Assembly: GCA_020437105.1 (NCBI GenBank)
Contig: JAGQWR010000013.1
Span: 1-64,000 of the forward strand
DNA from: Saprospiraceae bacterium
GTDB taxonomy: Bacteria > Bacteroidota > Bacteroidia > Chitinophagales > Saprospiraceae
Direction of reading: 5' to 3'
DNA length: 64,000 bases
Below are positions 9,378-18,959 of the stretch, piece by piece (position 1 is the first letter of the stretch; every line of letters starts with the position of its first letter). A model generated the notes under the pieces. It ran no database searches. It saw only the letters and a program-made list of their open reading frames with translations, and had not been told where the DNA came from. A program made the translations under genes and the position numbers.

Positions 9378-10733
9378 TTAAACCTTCGCGAAGCGAACTA
9401 CAGTCCAAAGCACACAAGCCATTACAAAGCCGGTACAGGCCAGGATGGTGGTCATGAGGGTCCAGGATTGGAGGGTTTGTTTTTCAGTCATACCGAGATA
9501 TTGTTTTACCAGCCAGAAGCCGCTATCATTTACATGAGATAAAATGGATGCACCGGAAGCAATTGAAATGACCAGACAGCCGAGTTGGGCGCCGCTCAAA
9601 TCCGTATTAGCGAGAAGTGGCGCAACCAGACCGGAAGCCGTAATCATAGCAACGGTGGCCGATCCCTGTATCATGCGGATTAGTGCAGCCGCCACAAAAG
9701 CAAAAAGTAACATGGGCATCCCGATTCCGGTAAGGGATTCTGCCAGCATAGTACCGGCACCTGTGTTGACCAGCACCTGTTTGAAAACACCGCCGGCACC
9801 GGTGAGCAAAATGATCGTACCTGCCGGAGCCATTGATTTGGAGGTAACAGCCAGTAATTCAGTAGCGCTAAATCCGCGTCGGATGCCCAGGATATACCAG
9901 GCCAGAAGGTTGGCGAGTATGAGGGCAGTGAATGGGTGGCCAATCCACTGAATCCATTCCAGCATTGCTGCATCTGAAATCGGAATCATACCAGATTTCA
10001 CCAGTGTACCGAATAATATCAATACAATTGGCACCCCAATGATTGAAAAGATGGCTCCGACTCCGGGGAGGGTGGATTCATCAACAGTCGCATGCTCTGT
10101 TAAATCAGGTGACGATACATAGATCTTTCGCGCAATATATTTCCCAAATAACAAACCACTTACCAGCGCTGTCGGGATTCCTGCCAGAAGCCCAATGGCA
10201 ATCACCCAGCCCAGATCGGCTCCCAGGATTTCGGCGACAGCTACAGGACCCGGTGTTGGTGGAATAAAGGCATGCGTGATGGCTAAACCGGCAAGCAGGG
10301 GAATGGCATAATAAAGGATGGAGCGTTTACTCCGCTTCTGAAAGGCATAAACTAAGGGTATTAAAATGATAAACGCCACATCAAAGAAAACGGGAATAGC
10401 CACAATGAATCCGGTCATCACCAAAGAAAGGGGTGCCCGGTTTTCCCCCAGCTTTCGGGTAAGAAACCCGGCTACCGCCATTGCCCCCCCTGATCGTTCG
10501 AGGATGGCACCAAACATGGCGCCCAGGCCGACAATCGTAGCCACAACGCCCAGAGTGGAGGCCATGCCTTCCTGGACTGTCGCAATTACCTCCGGTCCGT
10601 TTAGTCCTGCCAAAAAACCGGAAAACATACTGGCGATCAGCAAAGCAATAAATGCCGGAATCCGGAAATATAAAATCAGCGTGAGCAGCACAGCGATACC
10701 GCTTAAAACGGCCAGTAGAAGATTGATTTCCAT
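9378..10733 (-). CDS. gntP: GntP-family gluconate:H+ symporter
   Basis: The start is placed at 10733 (MEINLLLAVLSG), giving 451 residues, the standard GntP length. The longer frame to 10808 would run into gnd. About 12-14 hydrophobic segments span the protein. GntP landmarks include FFDVAFIILIPL, HAFIPPTPGPVAVAE, LTGAGGVFKQVL and MIQGSATVAMITASG. It should import gluconate or a related sugar acid across the inner membrane. It is the last gene of a leftward gntK-gnd-gntP operon, 10 bases after the gnd stop, so imported gluconate is phosphorylated and oxidised by its neighbours. Confidence 0.93.
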   Translation of the reverse strand: MEINLLLAVLSGIAVLLTLILYFRIPAFIALLIASMFSGFLAGLNGPEVIATVQEGMASTLGVVATIVGLGAMFGAILERSGGAMAVAGFLTRKLGENRAPLSLVMTGFIVAIPVFFDVAFIILIPLVYAFQKRSKRSILYYAIPLLAGLAITHAFIPPTPGPVAVAEILGADLGWVIAIGLLAGIPTALVSGLLFGKYIARKIYVSSPDLTEHATVDESTLPGVGAIFSIIGVPIVLILFGTLVKSGMIPISDAAMLEWIQWIGHPFTALILANLLAWYILGIRRGFSATELLAVTSKSMAPAGTIILLTGAGGVFKQVLVNTGAGTMLAESLTGIGMPMLLFAFVAAALIRMIQGSATVAMITASGLVAPLLANTDLSGAQLGCLVISIASGASILSHVNDSGFWLVKQYLGMTEKQTLQSWTLMTTILACTGFVMACVLWTVVRFAKV

Positions 10734-10743
10734 AGAAGGTCGT

Positions 10744-12141
10744 TTACCAATTTGTGTGGTATTTTTTGCCGGAGGGATCATCCACCCGCTGATAGGTATG
10801 TGCTCCAAAAAAGTCCCGTTGAGCCTGTATCAAATTGGCAGAAGAATCCTCCTGAAAGGCCATTAGCATATAATTCGCGGAAGCGGAAAAACAGGGAAGC
10901 GGGATTTGTGCAGCCAGCCCTTTGCCAACCAAAGCTAATAATGCCTCTTTTCCCGCATCCAGAGTGTGCCAGGCCAGAGGATGTGCCAGCAAAAGCTGGC
11001 TTTCGCTAAATACGTGGCTAATATCCCGCATCATTTGAGAACGAATGATACAGCCGTTGGTCCAGATGCGCGCCAGCTCGGATAAATTTAATTGCCATTC
11101 GAATTGAATTGCGGCTTGTTGCATCAGGACAAATCCTTGCTGATGATTCAGGAAGCGCGCCAATTGGTAGGCATCCAACAACTCTTTTACATCGACCTCC
11201 AACATCTCGGGATGCATCGGAAATTGGCTGGCATACTGCACCCGCTCCGCTTTAAAAGCGGATTGAAAGCGGGCAAAAAGAGCTGCCGTAATAGTTGGAA
11301 TCGCCACGCCAAGGTCGCTTGCCACTATGCTGGTCCAGGAGCCGGTACCTTTATTGGCTGCCTGATCCAGTATTAAGTCAATGAGAAAAGTCTCCCCTTC
11401 TGTTTTCCGAAGAATCGAAACAGTAATTTCCAGGAGGTAGCTATTGGCTGGTCCGGATAACCAAGGTTCAAATATATCTGCAATTTCATCCGGATTTAAC
11501 TGGGTTCCCCAGCGCAGCAACGCATAGAGTTCGGCAATCAACTGCATTTCAGCATATTCAATGCCGTTGTGAACCATTTTCACAAAATGCCCGGAGCCTC
11601 CGGAGCCTATATAGGTACAACAGGGCTTACCGTTGATATCTTTGGCGGCTATTTGCTCCAGGAAAGGGCTGATTTTTTCATAGGCTGCTGCATCTCCACC
11701 CGGCATGATAGAAGGACCGTTTAGCGCTCCGGCTTCCCCGCCGGAAACGCCGGTTCCCATAAAATGGATTCCTGCCTCTTTCAGGTCGGAGATACGGGAT
11801 TCGGTGTCCTTGAAAAAGGCATTTCCGCCATCGATCAATATATCCCCTGCTTCCAGATAAGGCCGCAGTGCATCAATTGTTTGATCCGTGGCCGACCCTG
11901 CCTGAACCATTAGGAGAATCTTTCGCGGACGTTCCAGGGATTGGGCAAAAGAAGCTAAATCCTCAAATCCGAGGGCATCCTCCAGTTCTGGAAACTCGCG
12001 GATAAAATTTTCGGCGACAGCCTCTTCTTTATCTTGTACATAACGGTTAAAGAGGGCTAAGCGAAATCCTTTTGAAGCCATATTTCGGCTCAGGCTTTTG
12101 CCCATGACCCCTAATCCAACGATACCAAATACTGCCTTCAT
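10744..12141 (-). CDS. gnd: 6-phosphogluconate dehydrogenase, decarboxylating
   Basis: 465 residues. It converts 6-phosphogluconate and NADP+ to ribulose 5-phosphate, CO2 and NADPH in the pentose phosphate pathway. The N-terminal Rossmann motif (GLGVMGKSLSRNMA), the substrate-binding stretch (GVSGGEAGALNGPSIMPGG), the HNGIEYAEMQLIAE helix containing a conserved Glu, and the C-terminal all-helical domain (KGTGSW, then RDFFGAHTYQR) are all present. The gene overlaps gntK by four bases (ATGA) and is followed by gntP. Here it serves gluconate catabolism as much as the glucose route, since no zwf or pgl gene is adjacent. Confidence 0.96.
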   Translation of the reverse strand: MKAVFGIVGLGVMGKSLSRNMASKGFRLALFNRYVQDKEEAVAENFIREFPELEDALGFEDLASFAQSLERPRKILLMVQAGSATDQTIDALRPYLEAGDILIDGGNAFFKDTESRISDLKEAGIHFMGTGVSGGEAGALNGPSIMPGGDAAAYEKISPFLEQIAAKDINGKPCCTYIGSGGSGHFVKMVHNGIEYAEMQLIAELYALLRWGTQLNPDEIADIFEPWLSGPANSYLLEITVSILRKTEGETFLIDLILDQAANKGTGSWTSIVASDLGVAIPTITAALFARFQSAFKAERVQYASQFPMHPEMLEVDVKELLDAYQLARFLNHQQGFVLMQQAAIQFEWQLNLSELARIWTNGCIIRSQMMRDISHVFSESQLLLAHPLAWHTLDAGKEALLALVGKGLAAQIPLPCFSASANYMLMAFQEDSSANLIQAQRDFFGAHTYQRVDDPSGKKYHTNW

Positions 12142-12632
12142 AAAGTGATTTGTAATTTTAAGCTGTCCAGTATTTCAGGTACCGGTTTACGAATATCGAT
12201 CCTAATCGCGTTTGTGGGCGTTTCCAGAATTTCAAACTGAGATTGCAGGAGGCTGGCCGGCATAAAATGTGCGCTTCGGGTTTGCAAACGATCCAGAATG
12301 AGTTTGTAATCACCCTGAAGATACACCCAGGTACATTGTCCCTTTATTGGGTCACTTAAATATTGACGATAGCTTTCCTTGAGAGCCGAGCAGGCAATAA
12401 TCAGGCTTTCCTGTTCGAGTTGAATGTTCACAAACTCCCGAATTCGGGATAACCATTCACGTCGGTCATCGTCATTGAGCGGATGTCCCGATTTCATTTT
12501 GTCAATATTTTCGGGCGGATGAAACGCATCCCCGTCATAAAAGGACAGGCCCAGTAAATCGGCCAGCCCCTTCCCAATAGTAGTTTTACCACTCCCGGAA
12601 ACGCCCATTAAAAAAATTACTCGATTGACCAT
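12138..12632 (-). CDS. gntK: Gluconokinase (GntK/IdnK type)
   Basis: 164 residues, the normal length. It phosphorylates D-gluconate with ATP to 6-phosphogluconate. The P-loop GVSGSGKTT is at residues 10-18. The family motifs FYDGDAFHPPENIDKM, PLNDDDRREWL and CSALKESYRQYL follow. It is the first gene of the operon and overlaps gnd by four bases, so translation of the two is probably coupled. I found no clear TAnnTTTG box immediately upstream and no regulator gene next to it. Confidence 0.96.
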   Translation of the reverse strand: MVNRVIFLMGVSGSGKTTIGKGLADLLGLSFYDGDAFHPPENIDKMKSGHPLNDDDRREWLSRIREFVNIQLEQESLIIACSALKESYRQYLSDPIKGQCTWVYLQGDYKLILDRLQTRSAHFMPASLLQSQFEILETPTNAIRIDIRKPVPEILDSLKLQITL

Positions 12633-13060
12633 TTATGGATAGTCTGCCGGTTATTTGGTAGGATATATTAGAAAAATTAAAATTAATCGAACATTCTTAA
12701 TCTTTGGCACATTACACTCAAAACAAACAAAATAACCATAATTAATACGAAAAATATTTTTTTATTTGCCTGGCTGGTAAATTAGGATTTTATTTGAAAA
12801 ATTCTATCTTACCATCATTAGTTGAAAATCAAGAAACTCCGAGACAACAAAATAATGGAAATCTTGATTCCCTCACGGGTTTGAAGCGTTTTCCATATCG
12901 CCATTAATGTTGCCAACAAATGTATTCACGCCTGACTTTTCAGCAGGTTAGTGGAGTTGAATGTATTGGCACGCCCCCCCCTTTTTATTCCAAATGTAAT
13001 CGAAAGAGCTATTGTCTTATTCATTGTATCAATCCTATTGCTAACTTAAAAAATTCTCAC
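12633..13060. other. Long A+T-rich gap between divergent gntK and protease genes
   Basis: These 428 bases should carry the divergent control regions for gntK (leftward) and the metalloprotease (rightward). The sequence is A+T-rich at 12650-12840. A run of eight C followed by five T lies at 12974-12986. I see no convincing small gene, hairpin or full promoter match. A frame open from 12920 into the protease has no signal peptide and is taken as leader sequence. Confidence 0.6.
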
Positions 13061-15787
13061 ATGAAGAAGTTTTTAACGCTCGCGTTTTGTTGTTTTTGTC
13101 TTTTTGGCTTCGCCCAACAATCTCAACCCATAACGCCTCTCGATTTGGTTCAAAACCAGAAATCAAAAAGTACCAACTTTCAAACAGTCAGCCCGTTTTC
13201 TAAGGCTGTACAGAAAAAAAGCCAGCTAACAGAGCTGGATGAGGCCATTATCGATTTTGAAGTCCTTAATGTTGACTATGCCGCACTACAAGAAATTTCC
13301 GAAACAGCGCCTAACGCGATGACCCTCGCCGTACCAAGCCTGATCGGAAACGAAACCATGGAACTCGAACTGGTGAAAGTGGATATTTTCACCTCCGATT
13401 TTGAGGTAACCCTTGCTTCCACAAATGCTCCGGCAGACGTAGGTCATGGGGTCCATTACCGGGGAATTATTAAAGGCGACCAGCAATCAGTCGTTGCCAT
13501 CAGTGTATTTGGCAGCGAAGTCATGGGGCTTATCGCTAATGACAATGGCAATCTGGTACTGGGTCGTATAAAAGGTCATGAGTGGAGTGGCGAGCATGTA
13601 CTCTACAATGACAAAGATGTCTTGTTTGAGGAAGGTTTTGAATGTGCCGTTCCGGATGATGGAATCAGCTACAAACAAAAAGATCTCGAGTGGGAAGCTA
13701 CCCGTGCGCCTGGTGATTGTATCCGTTTGTACATTGAAGTAGATAATGATATCTATGTAAATAAAGGCGGTGCTACCGGTACAACAAACTATGTAACCGG
13801 TCTCCTAAACGAGGTGATTACGCTTTACGCGAATGAAAGCATTACTGCGGTGGTTTCACAGATCGTTTTATGGAATACCACCAGCCCATATTCCAGCACT
13901 TCCAGCTCGGGCATGCTTTCTGATTTCCAGGCAAATATCAGTTCAATCAATGGAGATTTAGGCCAATTGCTTTCTTATCAGGCCAGTGGTGGTATCGCTG
14001 CCGGATTCTCTGGTATTTGCGCGTCAAATGTTGACAACAGCCTGAGTTTTAGTAGTATTAATTCTACTTATTCATCTGTACCTACTTATTCCTGGTCAGT
14101 TATGGTGGTTACCCACGAATTCGGACACCTTTGGGGATCACGCCACACACACGCCTGTGTATGGAATGGCAATAATACCGCCATTGACGGTTGTGCCGGT
14201 GCCACAGAAGGTTCCTGTTCATTACCTGGTTATCCTTCCGGAGGAGGTACGATTATGTCATACTGCCACCTCCAAAGTGTAGGAATCAACTTCAACAACG
14301 GTTTTGGTCCACAGCCGGGTAATGTTATTCGCAATAGCGTAAACAATGCTACCTGTACCAGTGCTTGCGGACCTCCAAGTTGTTCTGATGGTATTCAGAA
14401 TGGTGATGAAACAGGTGTTGACTGTGGTGGCTCCAGCTGCCCGGCTTGTCCAACTTGTTCTGATGGCATTCAGAATGGAGACGAAACAGGCGTTGATTGT
14501 GGTGGCTCCAGCTGTGCGCCTTGCCCTTGTACCGGCGAAAACGTAACGCTTACTATCGTACTTGACAATTATCCGGAGGAAACGACCTGGGATATTAAAG
14601 CTGGTGGAACTACTTACGCTTCAGGTGGTGCTTATGGTGCCTATCCGGATGGCTCGACTGTAGTGGAGGTAAGTTGCCTCAATTATGGCTGTTATGATTT
14701 CACCATTTATGACTCTTATGGTGATGGTATCTGCTGCGCTTACGGCAGTGGCTCCTACGTATTGACAGATGCCGGTGGCAATGTATTAGCTTCAGGTGGC
14801 GCATTTGGTTCTTCTGAAACAACCAACTTCTGTATCTCTTCCAGTGCCCCAACTTGTACAGACGGCATTCAAAACGGCGACGAAACAGGCGTTGATTGCG
14901 GTGGCTCCAGTTGCCCTGCTTGTCCGACTTGTAACGATGGCATCCAAAATGGAGACGAAACAGGTGTTGACTGTGGCGGCTCCTGCCCTGATTGTCCGAC
15001 AGGTGGCTGTACTCCTGGCAGTGCTACTTTCTCCTTTGAATCTGGCTGGGAAGGCTGGGCAGATGGAGGTAGCGATTGTGCCAGAGGTGCCAGCAGTTAT
15101 GCCTGGGACGGAAGCTATGCGATTCGTATCCGGGATAACTCGGGGACTTCATCTTCAACGACCTCCCCTGCCTACGATCTGAGTCAATATAGCTCTGTTG
15201 ATGTGAATTTCTACTTCTATGCAAGAAGCATGGAAAATGGAGAAGATTTCTGGTTGCGTTATAATAATGGTTCTGGCTGGACAACTATCGCAGCCTGGGC
15301 TGCCGGAACCAGCTTTAACAATAACACCTTCTATGTAGCAACGGTCACGGTGACTTCTGGTCTGACATCTAATGCGCAGTTCCGCTTCCAGTGTGATGCC
15401 AGTGCAAACAATGATATGGTTTATATTGATCTGGTTACTATTAGCGGTAACTGTAGCTCTTTACCAGCTACTGCAGATCCGGTAGTTGTAACAGAAGAAG
15501 TTAATGCGCCTGCTTCATTTGGACTCAATGAGTTTAACTTCGAGGAAGAAGAAACAACCATCAATATGTATCCAAACCCGGCTTCCAGTGAGCTGAACCT
15601 GGATATACCAACAACGATGAATGTACGTGCTATTCGCGTTTTTGCAGTCAATGGTGCAGAGGTGATGATCCCACGCTCTACCGACAATAATGAGACACTC
15701 AATATTGCCGATTTGAGCCAGGGAATTTACTTCCTGAGCATTGAAACAGATGAAGAAGTAATCAATCTGAGGTTTATAAAACAATAA
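13061..15787 (+). CDS. Secreted metzincin-type zinc metalloprotease with Cys-rich repeats and T9SS domain
   Basis: The start at 13061 gives a signal peptide (MKKFLTLAFCCFCLFGFAQ) and 908 residues. The zinc site HEFGHLWGSRH (HExxHxxGxxH, residues 352-362) marks a reprolysin-like metzincin. A long pro-region precedes it. Residues about 440-480 and 598-645 carry four copies of a Cys-rich unit (SDGIQNGDETGVDCGG and a CPxCPT tail), split by a beta domain. A MAM/jelly-roll-like domain follows, then a sorting domain (MYPNPASSELNLDI, ending LRFIKQ). It is probably a secreted protease for polymer degradation. The repeats are also near-identical at the DNA level. Confidence 0.9.
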   Translation: MKKFLTLAFCCFCLFGFAQQSQPITPLDLVQNQKSKSTNFQTVSPFSKAVQKKSQLTELDEAIIDFEVLNVDYAALQEISETAPNAMTLAVPSLIGNETMELELVKVDIFTSDFEVTLASTNAPADVGHGVHYRGIIKGDQQSVVAISVFGSEVMGLIANDNGNLVLGRIKGHEWSGEHVLYNDKDVLFEEGFECAVPDDGISYKQKDLEWEATRAPGDCIRLYIEVDNDIYVNKGGATGTTNYVTGLLNEVITLYANESITAVVSQIVLWNTTSPYSSTSSSGMLSDFQANISSINGDLGQLLSYQASGGIAAGFSGICASNVDNSLSFSSINSTYSSVPTYSWSVMVVTHEFGHLWGSRHTHACVWNGNNTAIDGCAGATEGSCSLPGYPSGGGTIMSYCHLQSVGINFNNGFGPQPGNVIRNSVNNATCTSACGPPSCSDGIQNGDETGVDCGGSSCPACPTCSDGIQNGDETGVDCGGSSCAPCPCTGENVTLTIVLDNYPEETTWDIKAGGTTYASGGAYGAYPDGSTVVEVSCLNYGCYDFTIYDSYGDGICCAYGSGSYVLTDAGGNVLASGGAFGSSETTNFCISSSAPTCTDGIQNGDETGVDCGGSSCPACPTCNDGIQNGDETGVDCGGSCPDCPTGGCTPGSATFSFESGWEGWADGGSDCARGASSYAWDGSYAIRIRDNSGTSSSTTSPAYDLSQYSSVDVNFYFYARSMENGEDFWLRYNNGSGWTTIAAWAAGTSFNNNTFYVATVTVTSGLTSNAQFRFQCDASANNDMVYIDLVTISGNCSSLPATADPVVVTEEVNAPASFGLNEFNFEEEETTINMYPNPASSELNLDIPTTMNVRAIRVFAVNGAEVMIPRSTDNNETLNIADLSQGIYFLSIETDEEVINLRFIKQ
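14380..15000 (+). repeat. Four near-identical Cys-rich unit repeats inside the metalloprotease gene
   Basis: Units of about 72 bases encoding C-x-DGIQNGDETGVDCGG-xx-C occur as two tandem pairs, at about 14380-14525 and 14855-15000, separated by a unique domain of about 330 bases. Their DNA similarity (shared words such as GATGAAACAGGTGTTGACTG) would allow recombination to add or remove units or the intervening domain. Confidence 0.8.
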
Positions 15788-15804
15788 GATTGTCATTTGC
15801 TAAC

Positions 15805-15840
15805 AAAAACCCCTTTCGGAGCAATCCGGAAGGGGTTTTT
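15805..15840 (+). terminator. Strong rho-independent terminator after the metalloprotease gene
   Basis: A 16-base stem (AAAAACCCCTTTCGGA / TCCGGAAGGGGTTTTT, one G-U pair) encloses a GCAA tetraloop and ends in a T-run. It starts 17 bases after the stop codon. Confidence 0.9.
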
Positions 15841-15888
15841 CTATTTAACTACTTATGTTTGTAGTTGAAAAATATAAACAAGTATCCT

Positions 15889-16956
15889 ATGCGCTTTTTG
15901 CCCTTTTTGTTGCTACTCCCATTCTGCTCATTTGCCCAAAATTATATGATGGTGGAAAGTGTCGAATACGACCCGGGGCAAAATCGCTGGCTTGCAGGTA
16001 ATCAGACAAGCATTCTGGCTCGCGCAGCTGATGGAACCCTGACCTATTTTGGATCTGGTAGTGCGACCCACGGACTGGAAATCATGGGCAACACCCTTTT
16101 TGCCATCGACAATAATACACTTCGCGGTTTTGATTTGGATACAGAGGCGCAGGTAATGACTCTTTCCATTCCGGGTGTCGCATTTTTAAACGGCATTACC
16201 AATGATGGAAATGGAACCCTATACGTGACCGATTTTTCCGCAAAGAAGATTTATAAGGTGGATGTGAGTGATCTCAATAATCCCTCCTGGGAGATCATCG
16301 TAAATAACACGGTGAGTACCCCAAATGGAATATTATATGTAGAAGATCCGATTGGGCGCTTGCTTTTTGTTAATTGGGGGAGCAGCTCGGCAATTAAAGC
16401 GGTTGACCTCTCTGATTATTCTGTCAGTACGATTGTTAACACCGGCCTGACGAATGTGGACGGGATCGACGATGATGCAGCCGGGAATATTTACATTTCA
16501 TCCTGGTCTCCTGCACAAATAACCAAATACGACCCCAACTTCATGAATGCACCCGAGATTGTGAGCACGCCCTTTATCTCCAGTCCCGCAGATATTGGCT
16601 ACGCACAACAAACAGACACACTGGCAATCCCGGTCGGACCCAATGTCGTTTTTGTCGGACTGGAATTACCTTCCAATACCATCGAACCGGTTAGTCCGTA
16701 TTATGAGATGCAGGTTTATCCAAATCCGGTGACACCGGCTTCTGTGCTGCATTTTTCATTGCCAAGCTCTACCACAGTACAACTAGAGATACGGGATATC
16801 CAGGGTCGGTTTATCCAAACTGTACTAAGTGGCACCCAATCTGTCGGACACCACAAGATTTCGCTGGCCGGATTGGAGCTGCCACAGGGCACCTATTTCT
16901 TCGTGCTTTCTACTCCAATTACTAAAGAGGTTACCCGGTTTGTTGTTATTAGGTAG
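15889..16956 (+). CDS. Secreted SMP-30/NHL-like beta-propeller protein with T9SS domain
   Basis: I prefer the ATG at 15889 (signal peptide MRFLPFLLLLPFCSFAQ, 355 residues) over the in-frame TTG at 15865. Repeats such as GITNDGNGTLYVTDFSAKKIYKVD, split by loops, and DGIDDDAAGNIYISSW are typical of six-bladed propellers of the SMP-30/gluconolactonase and NHL type. The C-terminus is a sorting domain (VYPNPVTPASVLHFSL, IRDIQGRF, LPQGTYFFVL). Lactonase activity cannot be claimed because the metal-binding residues are not evident, so it may only bind. It has its own unit between a terminator and the DUF4331 pair. Confidence 0.82.
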   Translation: MRFLPFLLLLPFCSFAQNYMMVESVEYDPGQNRWLAGNQTSILARAADGTLTYFGSGSATHGLEIMGNTLFAIDNNTLRGFDLDTEAQVMTLSIPGVAFLNGITNDGNGTLYVTDFSAKKIYKVDVSDLNNPSWEIIVNNTVSTPNGILYVEDPIGRLLFVNWGSSSAIKAVDLSDYSVSTIVNTGLTNVDGIDDDAAGNIYISSWSPAQITKYDPNFMNAPEIVSTPFISSPADIGYAQQTDTLAIPVGPNVVFVGLELPSNTIEPVSPYYEMQVYPNPVTPASVLHFSLPSSTTVQLEIRDIQGRFIQTVLSGTQSVGHHKISLAGLELPQGTYFFVLSTPITKEVTRFVVIR

Positions 16957-17186
16957 TTGAGAGTTATTAGATAATTGAGAGTTGAGACCCTTTACTCTTG
17001 ACCAATTAAAATAAAAACCACTCCTTCCAAAACCGCTTGGAGGTTTATCCCCGTAAATAGTCATGTAAGGCAATCCGGACAGCGTGAAAATTGCTGATTT
17101 AGGCCGATTCCCTTTTTATTCCGGTTTATCTAAACTATTGCACTGGCAAAGGCTGGTAAACTATTTACATTATTAAACCTCTAATC

Positions 17187-18929
17187 ATGAATTTAAAAAT
17201 CACCTTCGATGCATTTGTTCAGCGGAGATTTTGGCTAGCCCTCCTGGTAGGACTAATCAGCTTCCCCATTTTTGCGTCGAGCCACCGGGAAGCGCCGCTT
17301 ATCGCCAGCGACCCACTGGCTGACAACACCGATTTGTATGCGTTCCGAAGTCCGGACAATCCAAACACCATTACAATTATCGCCAATTATATCCCGGCGG
17401 AAGTTGCTTATGGCGGACCAAATTACTACACCTTCGGAGAGAACATCCGCTACGAAATTCACATTGATAATGATGTAAGCCTTCCGGGTGATGAAATCAT
17501 TTATCGGTTTACCTTTCAACGCGTTAATGAAGATCCAACCACCTTTTTCAACATCCGACTGGGACAACAAAACTTAAAAACCACCTATACGCTCGAGCGG
17601 AGTATTGATGGTGGCTCCAGTTTTCAGATTGTCATTTCTGATGGTATCGTGCCGCCTCCAAATATTGGCCCACGCTCCATCGAATCCGGTGTAGGACTTG
17701 GAACAACTTACGACGCCCTGATCAGCTCAGCTATTCTGACTGCTTCCAGTGGCGAAAAAGTATTTTGTGGCCCGGCTGATGATCCTTTCTTTGTTGACCT
17801 CGGCGGTATATTTGACCTGGGCGATGCGCCTCGGGCCGATGGTAACTATCGTGATGGTTTAGCGCGTTACAATGTACATTCAATTGCTATCCAGGTTCCA
17901 ATTAGTACGCTGTTGAAAGCGGGCGCGCCTGCTATGCCAACCAGCATTCTGGATTCTGACTATGTGATTGGTGTATGGGCCTCTGCCAGCCGCCCGATGA
18001 CACGTACCCTTCAAACTGATGGTTCATCGCCTATTGATGGTGGTGAATGGATTCAGGTTTCCCGTTTGGGAATGCCTTTGACCAATGAAGCAGTTATTCC
18101 GGTAGGATCCAAAGATTTTTGGAACCGTCTAAGTCCTTACGACGAAATTACTGAAACAACACTGGATGAATATTTCTACAATCCTGAACTGGGATTATAC
18201 ATGGATGATGCGCTTTTTGGAACAGCAGTTCCGGCTATGTCAGCACTCCGTATTCAGCGCAATTCACTACAAGCATTTGATTTCGGAAATACACAGGACG
18301 GACTTTATATCCTAAAAGGAAACCCGGCACTGGATGGTACAGCGCTTGATGATGCCATATTTGGTACACTGTTGCTTCCTGCCGCCGGCAAACCACGCTC
18401 TGTTGACCTTTGGCCGGCATTCCACACAGGCGTACCTAATTTACGTCCGTACCAACTGGCTACCGGAAAAATGGGTGACCCATTAGCTGAAGGCAAGCCA
18501 TTTATCAACAACTTCCTGCCAAACGGTGGCGATATGTTACGCCTCAACATGGCAGTACCGGTAACACCGAGAAATGATGCAAACTTTAGTCCGATGGGAT
18601 TAATTACCGCAGCTGTACTTGGATTAACCACTTCGCCTTACGCTGATAATGCAGACCTGGAATTCATTCCAAATATGGATGGTTTCCCGAACGGTCGTCG
18701 ATTGGAGGATGATGTAACAGCAATCGAATTACAAGCCGTTTCAGGTGCAGTATTAGCAGCTATTGGCCTCTGGTATGACGATTACACCGCCGGAGATCCA
18801 AATCCGGTTACACAAGACCTTCTGGATGTTTTGACCTACCGTACAGGTGTCAACGCGAATGATGTAGCTTTTAAAAGCTCTTTCCCTTACCTGGCTTCTC
18901 CGTGGAGAGGAACCGAGGTTGGACAGTAA
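17187..18929 (+). CDS. Secreted DUF4331-domain protein, copy 1 (no sorting domain)
   Basis: 580 residues with an N-terminal hydrophobic signal ending near FPIFASS. Nearly the whole mature protein is DUF4331, starting SSHREAPLIASDPLADNTDLYAF and running through YGGPNYYTFGENIRYEIHIDND to GLWYDDYTAGDPN. The domain's biochemical role is unknown. It is very similar to the next gene over its whole length, but it stops after FPYLASPWRGTEVGQ. It thus lacks both the thrombospondin type 3 repeats and the T9SS domain of copy 2, so it is expected to stay periplasmic or be released by another route. Only nine bases separate its stop from the next ATG. Confidence 0.88.
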   Translation: MNLKITFDAFVQRRFWLALLVGLISFPIFASSHREAPLIASDPLADNTDLYAFRSPDNPNTITIIANYIPAEVAYGGPNYYTFGENIRYEIHIDNDVSLPGDEIIYRFTFQRVNEDPTTFFNIRLGQQNLKTTYTLERSIDGGSSFQIVISDGIVPPPNIGPRSIESGVGLGTTYDALISSAILTASSGEKVFCGPADDPFFVDLGGIFDLGDAPRADGNYRDGLARYNVHSIAIQVPISTLLKAGAPAMPTSILDSDYVIGVWASASRPMTRTLQTDGSSPIDGGEWIQVSRLGMPLTNEAVIPVGSKDFWNRLSPYDEITETTLDEYFYNPELGLYMDDALFGTAVPAMSALRIQRNSLQAFDFGNTQDGLYILKGNPALDGTALDDAIFGTLLLPAAGKPRSVDLWPAFHTGVPNLRPYQLATGKMGDPLAEGKPFINNFLPNGGDMLRLNMAVPVTPRNDANFSPMGLITAAVLGLTTSPYADNADLEFIPNMDGFPNGRRLEDDVTAIELQAVSGAVLAAIGLWYDDYTAGDPNPVTQDLLDVLTYRTGVNANDVAFKSSFPYLASPWRGTEVGQ

Positions 18930-18959
18930 TTTTTTTCCATGTATCTAAATTTAAAAGAA

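Noticed and set aside
14346..15182. Alternative frames of the metalloprotease Cys-rich repeats
   Set aside because: Low-complexity frames produced by the repeats; the main frame is continuous and conserved.
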